Shown in pieces: positions 1 to 11,172 of a DNA stretch of 64,000 nt (position 1 is its first letter; each line of letters begins with the position of its first letter). The position numbers were made by a program, and so were the translations under genes. Below the pieces are notes generated by a model. The model searched no databases. It worked only from the letters and a program-made list of their open reading frames with translations, and was not told where the DNA came from. The DNA lies in assembly GCA_949128115.1 (NCBI GenBank), contig OX421968.1, forward strand, positions 28,194,377 to 28,258,376. Direction: 5' to 3'. Source of the stretch: Anaspis maculata. Lineage: Eukaryota; Arthropoda; Insecta; Coleoptera; Scraptiidae.

Positions 1-184
1 GAAAAAAAATTATTCTGAAAATGGGGGTCCGTTTAATTTGCTAAAATTTTGCACTGTTTTACATTTCACTCTGTAAATATTTTACATGAAGCTTCCTGAT
101 CTTCACCTCTTGAAGGTGAATAACGGAAAGACTGATCTCACTAACCGTGAAAACGAAATCGAAATAATTTGTGTCATTCAAAAG

Positions 185-499
185 TTATTGTGGTCCAAAG
201 TCGGACCAATTTTTCCCTCGCGACAACATATTTGTTGCGCAGTTTGGATTCAACACAAATTTTCTTGCTATGTTGATGTTGTTTTCAATATTTTCTTCAC
301 CAAATCTATGAAGGTCGAGATTTTTAGAGCTTGTAATAAAAAAGTGCATTTTTGCCGATTTAAAAAAAAAAGAATTCCGCGTAATTGCATGAAAAGCTAG
401 CAACGCATCACATGAGAATTTTCTTAAAGCCTTAGCTATTTTGTTAACAGATATGAACCGCTTTTGATAAACGAGATAAACAAATTTGTCTTGATTCAA
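185..499 (-). pseudogene. Degraded TE-type ORF fragment, inverted copy A
   Basis: On the minus strand this stretch reads as a degraded peptide containing NKIAKALRKFSCDALLAFHAIT and, further on, a stretch around IARKF. The plus-strand copy at 715-1085 encodes the recognisable version with CDALPVFHTITGCDTT. The (L/F)H-x-(I/L)TGCDTT motif is one I associate with multicopy, transposon-linked proteins of invertebrates. That link is from memory and no specific family name is claimed. This copy has lost the TGCDTT core. The two copies face each other around the hairpin at 537-660, so 185-1085 is a degenerate inverted repeat. Confidence 0.5.
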
Positions 500-536
500 A
501 TTTGTCTTGACAATCTTGATTTTACTTCTATATTTC

Positions 537-660
537 TATCGTGTGATCAAATGACTTCTTATTTCAGGTAGGCTGTGGCCTGGTCAAATTCAGGGATGTG
601 AAGCTGCGTTCGGCTAGGCCACAGCCTACCTAAATTAAGAATTCTTTTGATCACACGATA
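537..660. mobile_element. Short hairpin MITE
   Basis: The ends are inverted copies (ATCGTGTGATCAAA at the left, its complement at the right). An inner stem is formed by AGGTAGGCTGTGGCC and its complement. The same inner stem recurs in decayed form at 9977-10073, which makes this a dispersed family. A possible 4-bp duplication TTTC flanks it (533-536 and 661-664), which is too short to be decisive. Confidence 0.6.
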
Positions 661-714
661 TTTCAATGACGATAGTTTCGCAGCAAGAAAAATATTCATG
701 GAGAAGGGACATAA

Positions 715-1085
715 CACTTCTTCAACAAATAAAAAGCGATTCGTGCCTGTCCACAAAATAGCAAAGCCTTTAGAGAAATTGTTATGCGATGCGTTGCCAG
801 TTTTTCACACAATTACGGGATGCGACACGACAAATTCATTTTTTTAAATCTGAAAAAAGTCGGCTTAGGACATTTCCGTTGAAAATTTGAAAAATCTCAG
901 TTTACTAAGATTTGGAGAAGAGAATGTTGAAAAGAGGATCAACACAGCCAGAAAATTTGTATTGCTTCTATGTAGGCAACAAAATGCGACTGATCTAAAT
1001 GATGCAAGGCTTAAATTAACTTTGAATATATAAAACAACCGGCCACAGAAATTCCTCAGACAGAAGATTCTTTTCGACTGCATAT
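715..1085 (+). pseudogene. Degraded TE-type ORF fragment with TGCDTT motif, copy B
   Basis: The frame around 745-846 reads HKIAKPLEKLLCDALPVFHT followed by ITGCDTTNSFF and a stop. After frame changes, the following bases still resemble copy A (IARKFVL-like in one, ENLYCF/NTARKFVL-like in the other). The length and stops show a broken remnant. It matches copy A (185-499) in inverted orientation. I take it as the relic of a multicopy mobile-element protein; the exact family is not known to me. Confidence 0.5.
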
Positions 1086-1109
1086 TCTTCGGTAAGCCAT
1101 TAGTGGGTT

Positions 1110-1195
1110 TTAATTATTACCCATTATCTTAGGTATTACCTTAGGTATTAATACCTTAGGTATGGGTAATACCATAGGTATTACCTTCGATGCCA
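1110..1195. repeat. Palindromic GGTATTACC/GGTATTAATACC cluster
   Basis: Several head-to-head copies of GGTATTACC and TTAGGTATTAATACC lie within about 80 bp, giving a self-complementary cluster. No gene is visible from 1085 to 1374. Confidence 0.6.
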
Positions 1196-1374
1196 CCTCT
1201 AAATTTGGAGGGGTGGTGGTAGGAAAAAAGTAAGTTGATTGCTATCCAATATTCATGTCAAAACCGCCCATCCCAGACACCATCAGAAGTCTAATTAATC
1301 TTATTTGCAGCGAGAAAAAACTGTTCTACACAAAAATGCATCTGCAAAAGCGAGGGAATTTTTTGCATTCCCGA

Positions 1375-2881
1375 ATGCAAGTAGTGGGGTTGGTAGGCAT
1401 TCCTATATGGCATTTGATGATACAGAAAATTCCTTCTGCATGAGTGTTCTACAAGCCCTAACGAACGATATTAGAAGGGGAAGCACAAAAACTTCCCCTT
1501 AGGGGGGGCGCAGGGGGCCCTGTCAAGTTGACGGTCCAAGAACTCCTACCAAACCATCTTTCAATTTCGTTGTATCACTCAAATGGGGATGGTGTGACTC
1601 CATTGTGAATCTCGATGGCATTGGTCGCCATGTCTCTCCCATCCTTCATGCTTGAAAAAATAATTTCTTCGGGAGGTCAGAGAAATCACTTTTTATTTTT
1701 TTACATATACAAGAGGACGCAAAGGTGGCATGTTTTGTGTCTTAACCTGTTATATGGCATTCCCAAAATCCTATTATGAAGTCACTTTTCCAAATTTCCA
1801 ATTTTGGCCTGATTGGTAGGCTAAGAATTAGGTATTTTCCAACATCCAGTTCAGACGTACCTTTTCAAATGTCCAACTGGATGTAACTGAAATAATCGCA
1901 AAGGTGGATAGACTGAACTATTTTCTAAACATTATGTCGAGAAAATCAATCCTTAACCGCACATGAAGAGTACACAAATTATTTTTCTTCCGGTCGGTCG
2001 AATTGCGATGCCTACTACGCCCGTCAGGGAGAACGCTGAGCATCGCCAGACTAAACTAGTATGAAAACAGCCTAAGCGAATTCAAAACTGCATAAAACAC
2101 TCATTATGTGGTTCGACATTCAATTCTGAGTCAGCACTCAGAGTTTTAGTCAGTTTTGAATTTGTTTAGGCTGTTTTCATACTAAATTAGGCTCGCGATG
2201 CTCAGCGTTCTCCCTGACGGGCGTAGTAGGCATCGCAATTCGACCGACCGAAAGGAAGATAATTTGTGTACTCTCTATGCGCGGTTTAGAATTGATTTTC
2301 TTGACATAATGTTGAGAAAATAGTTCATTGTGTCCTACTCTGATGATGATTTCAATAATCTTCAGTTGGACACTGAAAAAAGTACGTCTGAACTGGATGT
2401 TGAAAAATACCTACTTCTTAGCCCACCAATCAACCCAAAATCGAGAATTTGAAAAACTAACTTCATAATAGGATTTTGGGAATGCCAAATAACAGGTTAA
2501 GACACAAAACAGGCCAACTTCGCATCCTCTTGTATATATATAAAAAAATAAAAAGTGATTTCTCTGACCTCCCGAAGAAATTATTTTTTCAAGCATGAAG
2601 GATGAGAGAGACATGGCGACCAATGCCATCGAGATTCACAATGGAGTCACATCATCCCTATTTCAGTGATACAACGAAATTGAAAGATGGTTTGGAAGGA
2701 GTTCCTGGACCGTCAACTTGACAGGGCCCCCTGCAGCCCCCCTAAGGAGAAGCTTTTGTGCTTCCCCTTCCAATATCCTTCGTTAGACCTTGTAGAATAC
2801 TCATGCAAATGGAATTTTCTGTATCATTGAATGCCGCATAGTACCGTTTTTTAATGTGTACCGACCCCACTAAAGTGCAAG
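1375..2881. mobile_element. 1.5-kb foldback element with ~700-bp arms
   Basis: The left arm (about 1375-2090) and right arm (about 2150-2881) are inverted copies over nearly their full length. For example, GGCCCTGTCAAGTTGACGGT at about 1517 reappears inverted at about 2710, and TAGGCTGTTTTCATACTA-like sequence faces itself across the centre near 2120. The arms differ by many substitutions and short indels, so the element is old. No transposase is seen. A clear target duplication was not found, so the ends are approximate. A foldback or palindromic MITE is the best description. Confidence 0.7.
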
Positions 2882-3048
2882 ATGCTGTGCGAAAACATTT
2901 TGCCATTAGACACAGATGATGATGATGTATTAGATGAATACAATGATTTTAAAAAAATTTGTGACAATATTTATTTATTAATCAAGTAATATGAATTATT
3001 TGGGCTGGCGCATTATGCTGGCATACAGTTCAGATCATCTACAGGTAG

Positions 3049-3262
3049 GGCTATCAGCTCATTCGAATTTCAGATCGATATCTGCTAAAGAAACTGAACT
3101 AAGAGCAGCATCTCTTGAAAAGTAGCGATTTTCTTGGATTTTTACCCACAAATTAAGTCACGACCCACAGCAACGAGTCGTAATTCCAACTTCTAATGTA
3201 GAATTTTCCTAGAAATCGATTTGTAAAGGTTCTACAACTTAATATCGAAAATTGGTTTGATA
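3049..3262. repeat. Diverged direct repeat, copy 1 (partner 4485-4700)
   Basis: About 210 bp here align colinearly with 4485-4700. Shared blocks include a TTTCAG-TCGATATCT region, AAAGTAGCG, AGTCACGACC(C)ACAGCA and AGAATTTTCCTA-AAATCGAT. The pair brackets the hAT element at 3332-4176. It may be an old tandem duplication into which the hAT inserted. No coding content is seen. Confidence 0.6.
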
Positions 3263-3331
3263 ATGTAATGTACTAATTTGGATAGCCGACTGACGAGTAC
3301 CTACTTGTAGGGACTCGCGGGTGGCAGAGGC

Positions 3332-4176
3332 CAGGGCTGGGCAAAATACTTCGAAAAATGTATTTAAATACAAAATACAAAATACACGATCCAAGATAGT
3401 CGAAATACAAAATACAAACTACTTCTTGAAATATCTTTGAAATACAAAATACAAAATACGTATTTTGGAAAACTAAGAAATTCCAAAATACAAAATACAA
3501 CCTAGAGTATTCCAAATACAAAATACAAAATACATTCTTATTGCGTATTTCAACCATTTTATTGGAAAAACCGTATAATGCAAGTATTTCAATGGGAACA
3601 CTTCATTGATTCAATCGCAACAATAAGTAAATTATTATGAACTATGAAAAGACAAATAGAATAAACATAAAGTGAAGAAAACTTCATATTCGAATCTATT
3701 CCTTACTTCATTCATCAATTCTTCAAAATAACAAATGTTAATTTCCTTTGGGAACAACCAGCTTCTCGAAAATATTGTCCGACATCCGACATGGAACCTC
3801 TCGTGGCTGACAGCAGGATGCACTTACCAGTAAAACGTAGAACGTAAAAGATGCAATCGAACTCATTATCGATCCCAGATAGTGTGTAAAAGCAAGAAAT
3901 GTCAATAGGGTGAATATAGTATTACCAGAACAATTTCAGCCCGAACAGACAAAAGAGCATGGGAAACAAATGTATTTTGTATTTTGAAAATCAAATTACT
4001 TATCCGAAAAATGTATTTAAAATACAAAATACGAAATACTAGCTGCCTGAACTATTCCAAAATACAAAATATAAATACTTTTCAATCAAATGTATTTAAA
4101 TACAAAATACAAAATACTTGAATGTATTTCAAATACGTATTTCAAATACTTGTATTTGAAATACCGCCCAGCCCTG
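3332..4176. mobile_element. hAT-type element with AAATACAAAATAC arrays
   Basis: The termini are the perfect 11-bp inverted repeat CAGGGCTGGGC, flanked by an exact 8-bp duplication GCAGAGGC (3324-3331 and 4177-4184). The 8-bp duplication and CAG start fit the hAT superfamily. Both subterminal regions (about 3350-3545 and 4005-4165) are dense arrays of AAATACAAAATAC and its complement, so the ends could pair over some 150 bp. The 3550-3960 interior is non-repetitive. On the minus strand near 3690-3830 it encodes a broken peptide (HPAVSHERF, then FSRSWLFPK). This faintly recalls the C-terminal hAT dimerisation region, but that is weak. It is non-autonomous. Confidence 0.85.
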
Positions 4177-4484
4177 GCAGAGGCAAGGGGTGGCGATGCG
4201 AGCGGTAGCGCGCGCGCGCTTACATTGATGAACAAAATAATTTCTGGAAGCGTTATTATTGAAGATAAGTGCATACATGCAGCGAATGAAATGTTCCTTA
4301 CAAAATTTGTGACTCTTTTTACATCAGACTTTTTTTTGATATCTCATACGGTAACCGAGTTATAGCGCTTTGAACGTGAAGAAATGCCTGCAAAAACCGG
4401 CATCTCGGTAGAAATGGTCTATTTACTATCATGAAAAGTCCAAGCGGGCGGATCCTGTAGACACAGTTTCACAGAGAAATGAAA

Positions 4485-4700
4485 GGCCCATCAGCCAATG
4501 AAAATTTCAGGTCGATATCTCTCATAGACACTGAGATAAGAGAAGGTAAAAGTAGCGCTTGAAAAGTAACATTTTCCTCCGTTTTTCCGCTACAACATTA
4601 GTCACGACCACAGCAGAGAGTCGTGAATTTCCATTTCTTATGCAGAATTTTCCTACAAATCGATCTGTATAGGTCTCATAACTTTATACCTCGATATTGT
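4485..4700. repeat. Diverged direct repeat, copy 2 (partner 3049-3262)
   Basis: This is the second copy of the approximately 210-bp direct repeat described at 3049-3262. The interval 4185-4484 between the hAT element and this copy has only a short GCGCGCGCGC run near 4208 and no gene. Confidence 0.6.
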
Positions 4701-5393
4701 GTTAATGACACCTTTTGCATCCTCGGCCGCCGCACTATAAAGGCATGGCGGGCAAGCGTGCGTGCCGCAAGTACCTATCTAATTGGGTAAACACAGGAAG
4801 ATTTCGGGAAGACAGTCGTAAATCTTACTGACGCGGGAGATATTATAAAAGCGAAGAAAAATCGGAAGGAAGAGGAGAGTGTAGTCAGTCCAGTTTAGCC
4901 TGCAGTATTGACAAGAAGTAGTTGCAACAACGAAACCAGTGGGTGCACTTCAGTTTTCGTCAGTCGATTTTGAACCAGTGAAAATCCAACATACAGTCAG
5001 TGCAATGCAGTTCATTATGAAAATACACAGTGCAGTGGCCAGCCAATTAAAATATTACCAGCAGCCACTGGCGGCTCCACGGGGGGTACGGCGGTACGGC
5101 CGTACCCCCTGTTGCAAATCAGGGGCGCCAGACGTCAAGCTTATAATTTTAAAAAACAATTAACGTGATAAAAACTCGCCAATGAAATTGATAATGTTAC
5201 CTGTGGAAATTCGCTTTGGGAGTCGCGCGATAAAATCTTGGAACTATTCTCATAACATCTATGAAGGTGGAAAGAACTTCTACTCACAACCACCATAATC
5301 ATTGTTCATTAGTGACTTTTGAAAATGTTGGAAAATAAACCATTACGAACCATCGGCCCGCGGCGCGCTCTGCAGCTACCTTGGCTCTTGTCT

Positions 5394-5500
5394 GTAATGA
5401 ACCTCTTTCCGTCTCGGTATGTAATGTACTATTATTTACAACCATTATGGTAATTGATTCATTACATACTATGTGAGACGGCGGGAAGTCACTCATTACC
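5394..5500. repeat. Hairpin inside the hAT element
   Basis: Sequence around TGTAATGAACCTCTTTCC-GTCTCGGTATGTAATG is faced by an imperfect inverted copy ending CACTCATTAC. The spacer holds TACTATTATTTACAACC. It could be another small insertion or a structural part of the host element. No duplication was recognised. Confidence 0.45.
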
Positions 5501-5912
5501 TACTCCGCGGAAAAAAGAAGAAATGGTTGCTTCAGAAGATACATTCCAGAATAATGCATTCAACCAAATAATGAGTAAGTAAATCCGTGTTTCTTATGAG
5601 CCAAGTTTCAGAAAAATTGATTCGCCAATCTGGAAACTATGGCAAAAAAATATTTTCTAATCTGCTGAGGGCTAGAGCCTCCAGGCTCCGCCAGAACCAA
5701 AAGTTGGTCTACGATGACTGAAGACTGACTAAATACCCTGTTGGTGATTACAGAAGAAGCAGAGAGGTGTAAATTTAGTTTTGTAGAATAGATGCGTAAA
5801 AAAAGTTCAATTTATACCATTAAAACCAAGTTGTTGTAATGATCGTTTTTCTTTGAAAACCGCTTATGAATCAACTACATATAGGGAGTTCGAGGAAAGT
5901 CATAAAGAGAAG

Positions 5913-6306
5913 CAGGGGCGTACCCACGGGGGAAGGATGAAGGGTATAAATCCCCCCTAAGGCTTCGACTAATATCCCCTGGCGAATTATCATTTGATTG
6001 ATTGCTTGATACCTACTTGACAGGTATCATTGTGTTTCAAAAACAGAATTTAGGTTATGTTTTTTGGATAGTTTTGCACTTTTGAGTTTTGCCTGAGCCT
6101 CGAAGGGAAGAGAAAAAATGAATTAGAGAGGCTTTTTTTTTCTGCTTATTATTGTCAATATTATTATTACTATTATGCCCAAAAATTTTCGCCTGCGGCG
6201 CTAGTTTTTAGTGGCTGCGGTCGTCCAGTACAGAGATGATCTTTTAAAAATACACAAAACCTCCTCGACCCCCCCCCCCCTGTCCATAAATCTGGGTACG
6301 CCACTG
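5913..6306. mobile_element. Nested hAT-type MITE, 394 bp
   Basis: The termini are CAGGGGCGTACCCA at the left and the complement of CAGTGGCGTACCCA at the right. The flanking 8-mers AAGAGAAG (5905-5912) and GAGAAAAG (6307-6314) look like a mutated 8-bp duplication. It lies wholly inside the hAT element at 5066-6404, so it inserted later. It contains a C homopolymer near 6270 and no ORF. The terminal type matches the element at 16412-16794. Confidence 0.75.
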
Positions 6307-6412
6307 GAGAAAAGCATGGGGCTTATTTTGATTGTAGCCCTTACCTTAAGGGCGCCTGGTCGGTGAACCGTACCCTCTGTTCGAAAATGCTGGAGCCGCC
6401 AGTGCCAGCAGC

Positions 6413-7788
6413 TAAATTAGTGAACAGTGTTAATCCAGTTTCCGACAAAAATGTGACACAACGTTAGGCAGCCACTTCCTTCTCTGGTGAAATCTTTTTT
6501 TGATTCTTTTCTTATAAACCTTGGAATGATTTTGAATTGTGCTTTAGATTTCAGTATGTTTTTATTCAGTCATGTCCCATTTACATATGACCATTTTATT
6601 ATGCCGAATTATTAAACAATAGTCATACGTAAAAGCCTCGATTCGAACCCAAATTCTTCATGTATCTTCCCGTTTGTATATTTTACACTAGTTTATTTTC
6701 AGACAGTAATTAGATAAGGATTGCAATTGCAGCCAATGTTGAAACCTGTGAAATTTCCATACTCAAAAATATGCAGTCATAATTTTTGCAGCTTGAAAGG
6801 AACTCCTTTTCTATATTCAATCGTGTTGCTAAAAAAATCGTTCAATAATTATACAAATTTTTCTTACATATGTTTTCCACGTTTTCACATCGCTTGAGAA
6901 ATTCAATCGTTCATACGAGTACACTAATTATTTTTCAGTTTTCTTTGGTAATACCTTTATTACGAAAAATCGCGCAAAAGATCCAGTAAGTGATTTTGGA
7001 AATTATTCGCAAACGTTGAATACCTCTACCTCCTTTCTAAAATAGGACTACCGTCAGATGAAATTAATGCAATAGTTTTTTTTATGCTTTTAGGCACAAA
7101 TAACGTTGTTTTCCACCGTTCAATGGTTGAGATAATAGTTCAGTCGTTTCAAGAAAAATTACGTACTTCTATATTGTTTTTCCTCGCAAAAATCCAGTAT
7201 TAATTACCACGCATAATTTTCTAATTGTCTTTTCTATACCAGACCTTGAACAAATCGATAAGGAGTTGTCCAAAATTGAGTAATCCTTTTTATACTACCA
7301 TAAACTATTCAGTGAAGCGAGCTTTTGAAACCATTTTTGACAATAGCTAATCCACGTTTCCCGAAAGGCTTCTGCGCATACCTGTGAAAGTAGGACGTTG
7401 CCATATCTATATCACGACAACAAGTTGACAACCCTGTAATACGGTGTGCGTGTGTAATATCACGCAAATTTCAGCTGACAGCGCTTGACGTCAATTTGAC
7501 GTTTCGACAGATCTAACCAAATAACGCTCTTGTTTCGTCGATCGCCTTGCAGCTCGTTGTGTTTCGTATCAGCTGAATCTTCTCTGCGTCTTTCTGCCAT
7601 ACGGCACGTAACATTTCATTCTCAACAATATTAAATGTTGAATGGTTAGGAGGTTATGTTTGTTGTTTGTTTACATTTCGATTATTGATTGACAGTTGCC
7701 ATTGACAGTGACACTTCGTGCGTCAAAATTGAAATTACCGCGCTCTGCAGGTATGCGTTCTCATGTATGCGCTGAAGTGATGTACGTG
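6413..7788. other. Gene-free AT-rich stretch
   Basis: I see no conserved ORF, RNA gene or clear repeat here. The CAGCTGACAGCGCTTGACGTC region near 7475 is locally GC-richer but has no supporting gene structure. Confidence 0.5.
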
Positions 7789-7791
7789 ATG

Positions 7792-9383
7792 GTAATAGTA
7801 CATTACGTAACAAGAGTAGTAAGTAGCATATTACGCACGCAGGGAAAAGTTGCGCACGAGCGAGTGTAGCGAGCGAGTGCAGTACTCCCTGAGTGCGTAA
7901 TTGCTTTACTACTCGTGTCATGTACAGTACTTTACCTACGACCCCAATCCAAAGCGGTATTGTAACTTTGTGAGGGGCCCAGAATAATTTTCAGAAATCC
8001 AAGGTAATAAAACAGTCCTACATCAACAATAACAGTGGATATTGACTTAAAAGCTATAATTAACGTGAAATGTAGCCAGTGGTATTGTAAACGGCAAAAA
8101 TTATAGGTAAAAAAGCCACGTATTTCATGAAATACCTACGATTTAAGTTCTCCCTTGATTCAAAATTCAAATAAAATCCCGCCGTATGCAGATTGTGTTG
8201 ATTGGTCGGTGCGAAGTGTGCCTTGACACTCTTGACAGGAGGAGCACGCACTACATAGCAGTGTCAGCGGCCGTCATCCGTGTTCATAATATTAATATCC
8301 GTGTTCATAGGATACTAGGTTTTGCTAAATTTAGAGCAAGTAGAGCAACTTAGAGCGAGTTGATTACTTTTATTGTATTAAATAAGAATAATAGTATTAT
8401 GTATCGCATATTAATCATATTATACACTTTTTGAAAACTAAAACTACAGTAAATCGGAGAAGGGGGAGGTACTTTGATTGGTGTTTACGGCCATCAGATT
8501 ATTCCAATGTCAAAGACGGATAGCATTTTCAAACTTTGCTGTCTGCTGGCTCGGTGGTTGTCTGTTGTACAACGCTTTTCGTCGAGACCTGAAAGAAAAG
8601 CACCCACAAATCGATTCTTGAAAATTGAGTGTTCACTTACTGTGCCTAAAGCGAGGCCTGAGGTGTATTTAGAAGCGTACCTACCTATAGCCATTCAATT
8701 ATTTGTTCGACGTGATGATATAGTTGGATTACAACACTGGGACATGAATACTGGACAGCAATAAATAGTATTATTTGAAAATTATCGAACTTAGGTAGGC
8801 AGGCAGCAGAGTACCTGTCATCAGACATTTGATGCTTGTTGTAACTGTCTAATTTTTACACCTACTTGATCCCAAGTTGTTGTTGACTGCGGGCAGTCCT
8901 TGCATTGATATTTTGAATCTTTTTTAATAAATCTCGCAAAATTATTGTGATCAGGTAAAAACTTAGCCCTACAAATGCAAGCTAAAATTTAATCAAGAAA
9001 TTCTCAAATCCCTCACTTGGAAAAAAAATCTGGACGATTTTGTTGTTGATACATCTCACTTCTATGGCCATGCCTTCGCTACGAATATATACAGCTAGTC
9101 TCGCCTATGCTTTCGGTGTGAAAGGTGCTACCGGGGCACGCGTCAGATTCCCGTGAAATGCTCCCATTTTTGAAGGTGAATTATTTGAGAATGTCTTTCG
9201 ATAAAAATTCCCCCAACATCAGAAACATAAATTCCCTAACTGTGCGATTTACTTTACCATTACCGCACGCTGTGCGATTTACTTTACAGAATACGTCACG
9301 ATGTGCGTAAGGGCGCACTTACTTAGGTTCCGAGTTGTGTGGTATACGGCACTTACGGTAGTGGTCGTAGGTAAACGTGGATT
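7792..9383. repeat. Left arm of a 13.5-kb inverted repeat
   Basis: This 1592-bp arm is the inverted counterpart of 15977-21265. Its outer end starts GTAATAGTACATTACGTAAC and contains its own subterminal inverted pair (AGTAGTAAGTAGCATATTACGCACGCAGGGA-like at 7812 against TCCCTGAGTGCGTAATTGC near 7887). Four places in this arm are intact where the right arm carries an insertion. They lie near 8289, 8538, 8773 and 8950, so this copy preserves the empty sites. The trinucleotide ATG lies just outside both outer ends (7789-7791 and 21266-21268), a possible 3-bp duplication. No ORF in it looks real. Confidence 0.8.
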
Positions 9384-11172
9384 ATGTATCAGTAAATTCA
9401 GAAAATACTTTCTAAACATTTCTGTGACGCCCTAAGGCATTAAAATTATGCTAAAATATCAAAACGTATTTTCCAAATAAATTGAAATGCCTCTTTTCGA
9501 TGCTCACATTTCATGTAAGCGACGGAAACCAGTTATTAGTTATTTATGTACCATGGGCATAAAGTGCCACTTTTTTCCCCCGCTGTGCGAGATTGCGACC
9601 GAGGCCGTAGGCCGAGGGAAGCAAGCACAAGGGGAAAAACGCACTGATTTTTTGCACTACCTATATCAAATGCGTTATTTTACGACCTCAAAACAGGGCC
9701 TAAAGTGGCTCTTTTTAGCCCTTGGGCAAAAAAGTCGTCATGGCAACGAGCGCTCTTGATCCGTCAGAGGAGACGTCACCTTCTATTTTGACGTAACTAC
9801 TTGATGCGATGCAAAATGGACTTTAATTTGTAGGGAACACGAAAGACTACAAAACAACAAAATTAGGACGTTTACATACCAAAACCAATAAATACCTGTT
9901 TTATGCTAGTAAGCGATGGGGCCCCGGCAGCTAGGTACGTGTTCAAGATAGGTGATAGGTAACCTGCCACTCGTCCATGCGATCTGGTAGGCTATGACCT
10001 GGTTAAATTTCAGGATGTCAAGCTGCTTTCTTAGGGCACAGCCTACCCCAATTCCGAATTTTGTTGATCGCATTGTAGATCGTGCGACGTACAACCAAGT
10101 AATCAGCGCTGCCATGACAATTTTTCAACGACTCAATAACTCGAAATTTTCAGTCTTGCACTAGCCAGTGCAAAAAACATTGTATGCACCTTGGGCTGAA
10201 GTGCGTTTTTCCCCGCTGTGCGAGATTGCGACCGAGGCCGTAGGCCGAGCAACAGCTTCCATCATAAACTAAAATTTAATTTTATCGATGAATTCTAACT
10301 CAACGGAAGTGTCAATTACAACCGAAAATGATTAATCTATTTTCGTAATGCGTATCGCCAACCTGTCGCCGACACTGGACTCCTCTACTTGCTGTTGCGC
10401 AGGGGTGTTGTGCTGGTGACCCGATAGGAATGGTTCTCGACTTGGCTAAAAGTTATCATTGTGACCATTGCGTGGCGCTCTCATTCGCCGTCATTTTTCT
10501 TTTCTGTCATTTGTCTGCTTCATGACAATTCATGTTCACATATGCAGACGATTACCGTTACATTTTCGAATCGAATCGAAGCAAAGTTCCGAGCTGTTTT
10601 CTTAATTTCTTTCCGAAAGTACCTATGACATGAAATGCTGACTGGAAGGATAATGTAAGATTAAGATTTACTTTGAGTCATCATCACACAAACAAGATAA
10701 TATGTAGGTACAATCTGGGTGGTGATGGTAGGTATATAGAAAAAGCGAACTTGACTCTGAACAGTACAAGCGTGTGGTAATCAAGGTAATTCACGTAAAT
10801 AATTAATCTAGTCCCATGAAAAGCACGCTGTGTCATTAATAAGTGATTTAAAATTGATGGAAACTTCTCGTGCTGTCCGTGATTTTCTTGAATATTTAGG
10901 TGGCAGCACTCAGCAGTACTATATAGATACACTATACAGGACAGGATGTTATAGTGACTGGTTATTTTACAAACTTGATGTGATTCTCTCTATGAAACTC
11001 CCTCCTGATTCCGTCAAAAATGAAGTTTGAAAATATATGAAATTCATGACCATGCCCTGAAAAAATGCTTTCTTAAAAATATACAGGGTGTTGAATTTGA
11101 CTGTTTAAAATCATTTTCCTGCCGTATCTAACTTTTGGATCGTTTGACCAGCAACCAGATTTGATGTATGTA
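9384..11172. other. Loop of the large inverted repeat, no gene
   Basis: The central segment between the arms begins here. It contains an exact 39-bp GC-rich direct repeat at 9578-9616 and 10211-10249 (core GCTGTGCGAGATTGCGACC followed by the palindrome-like GAGGCCGTAGGCC). It also has a decayed hairpin MITE at 9977-10073 and an isolated TACAGGGTGTTGAATTTG transposon-like end near 11086. Short ORFs show no recognisable domain. Confidence 0.6.
9977..10073. mobile_element. Hairpin MITE, decayed copy of the 537-660 family
   Basis: ATGCGATC at the left end faces GATCGCAT at the right. The inner stem GGTAGGCTATGACCTGG...GCACAGCCTACC matches the inner stem of the element at 537-660. The two copies differ by point changes, as expected for an old family. 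Confidence 0.55.

Larger units (their letters stand above)
5066..6404. mobile_element. hAT-type element, 1339 bp, hosting a second hAT
   Basis: The perfect 14-bp terminal inverted repeats are CACTGGCGGCTCCA, and the 8-bp target duplication is CCAGCAGC (5058-5065 and 6405-6412). Subterminal CCGTACCCCCTG-like sequence is also inverted between the ends. The interior holds no intact transposase. It carries a hairpin (5394-5500) and a complete younger element (5913-6306). The duplication length and TIR style point to hAT; this element is non-autonomous. Confidence 0.88.

Noticed and set aside
3635..3823. hAT transposase C-terminus on the minus strand
   Set aside because: Only a faint resemblance (HPAVSHERF...FSRSWLFPK) with broken frames, so it is noted within the element but not called a gene.
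4841..4890. Core promoter (TATTATAAAAG and GTAGTCAGTC)
   Set aside because: The spacing from TATA to the TCAGT-like site is about 43 bases, too long, and no gene follows.
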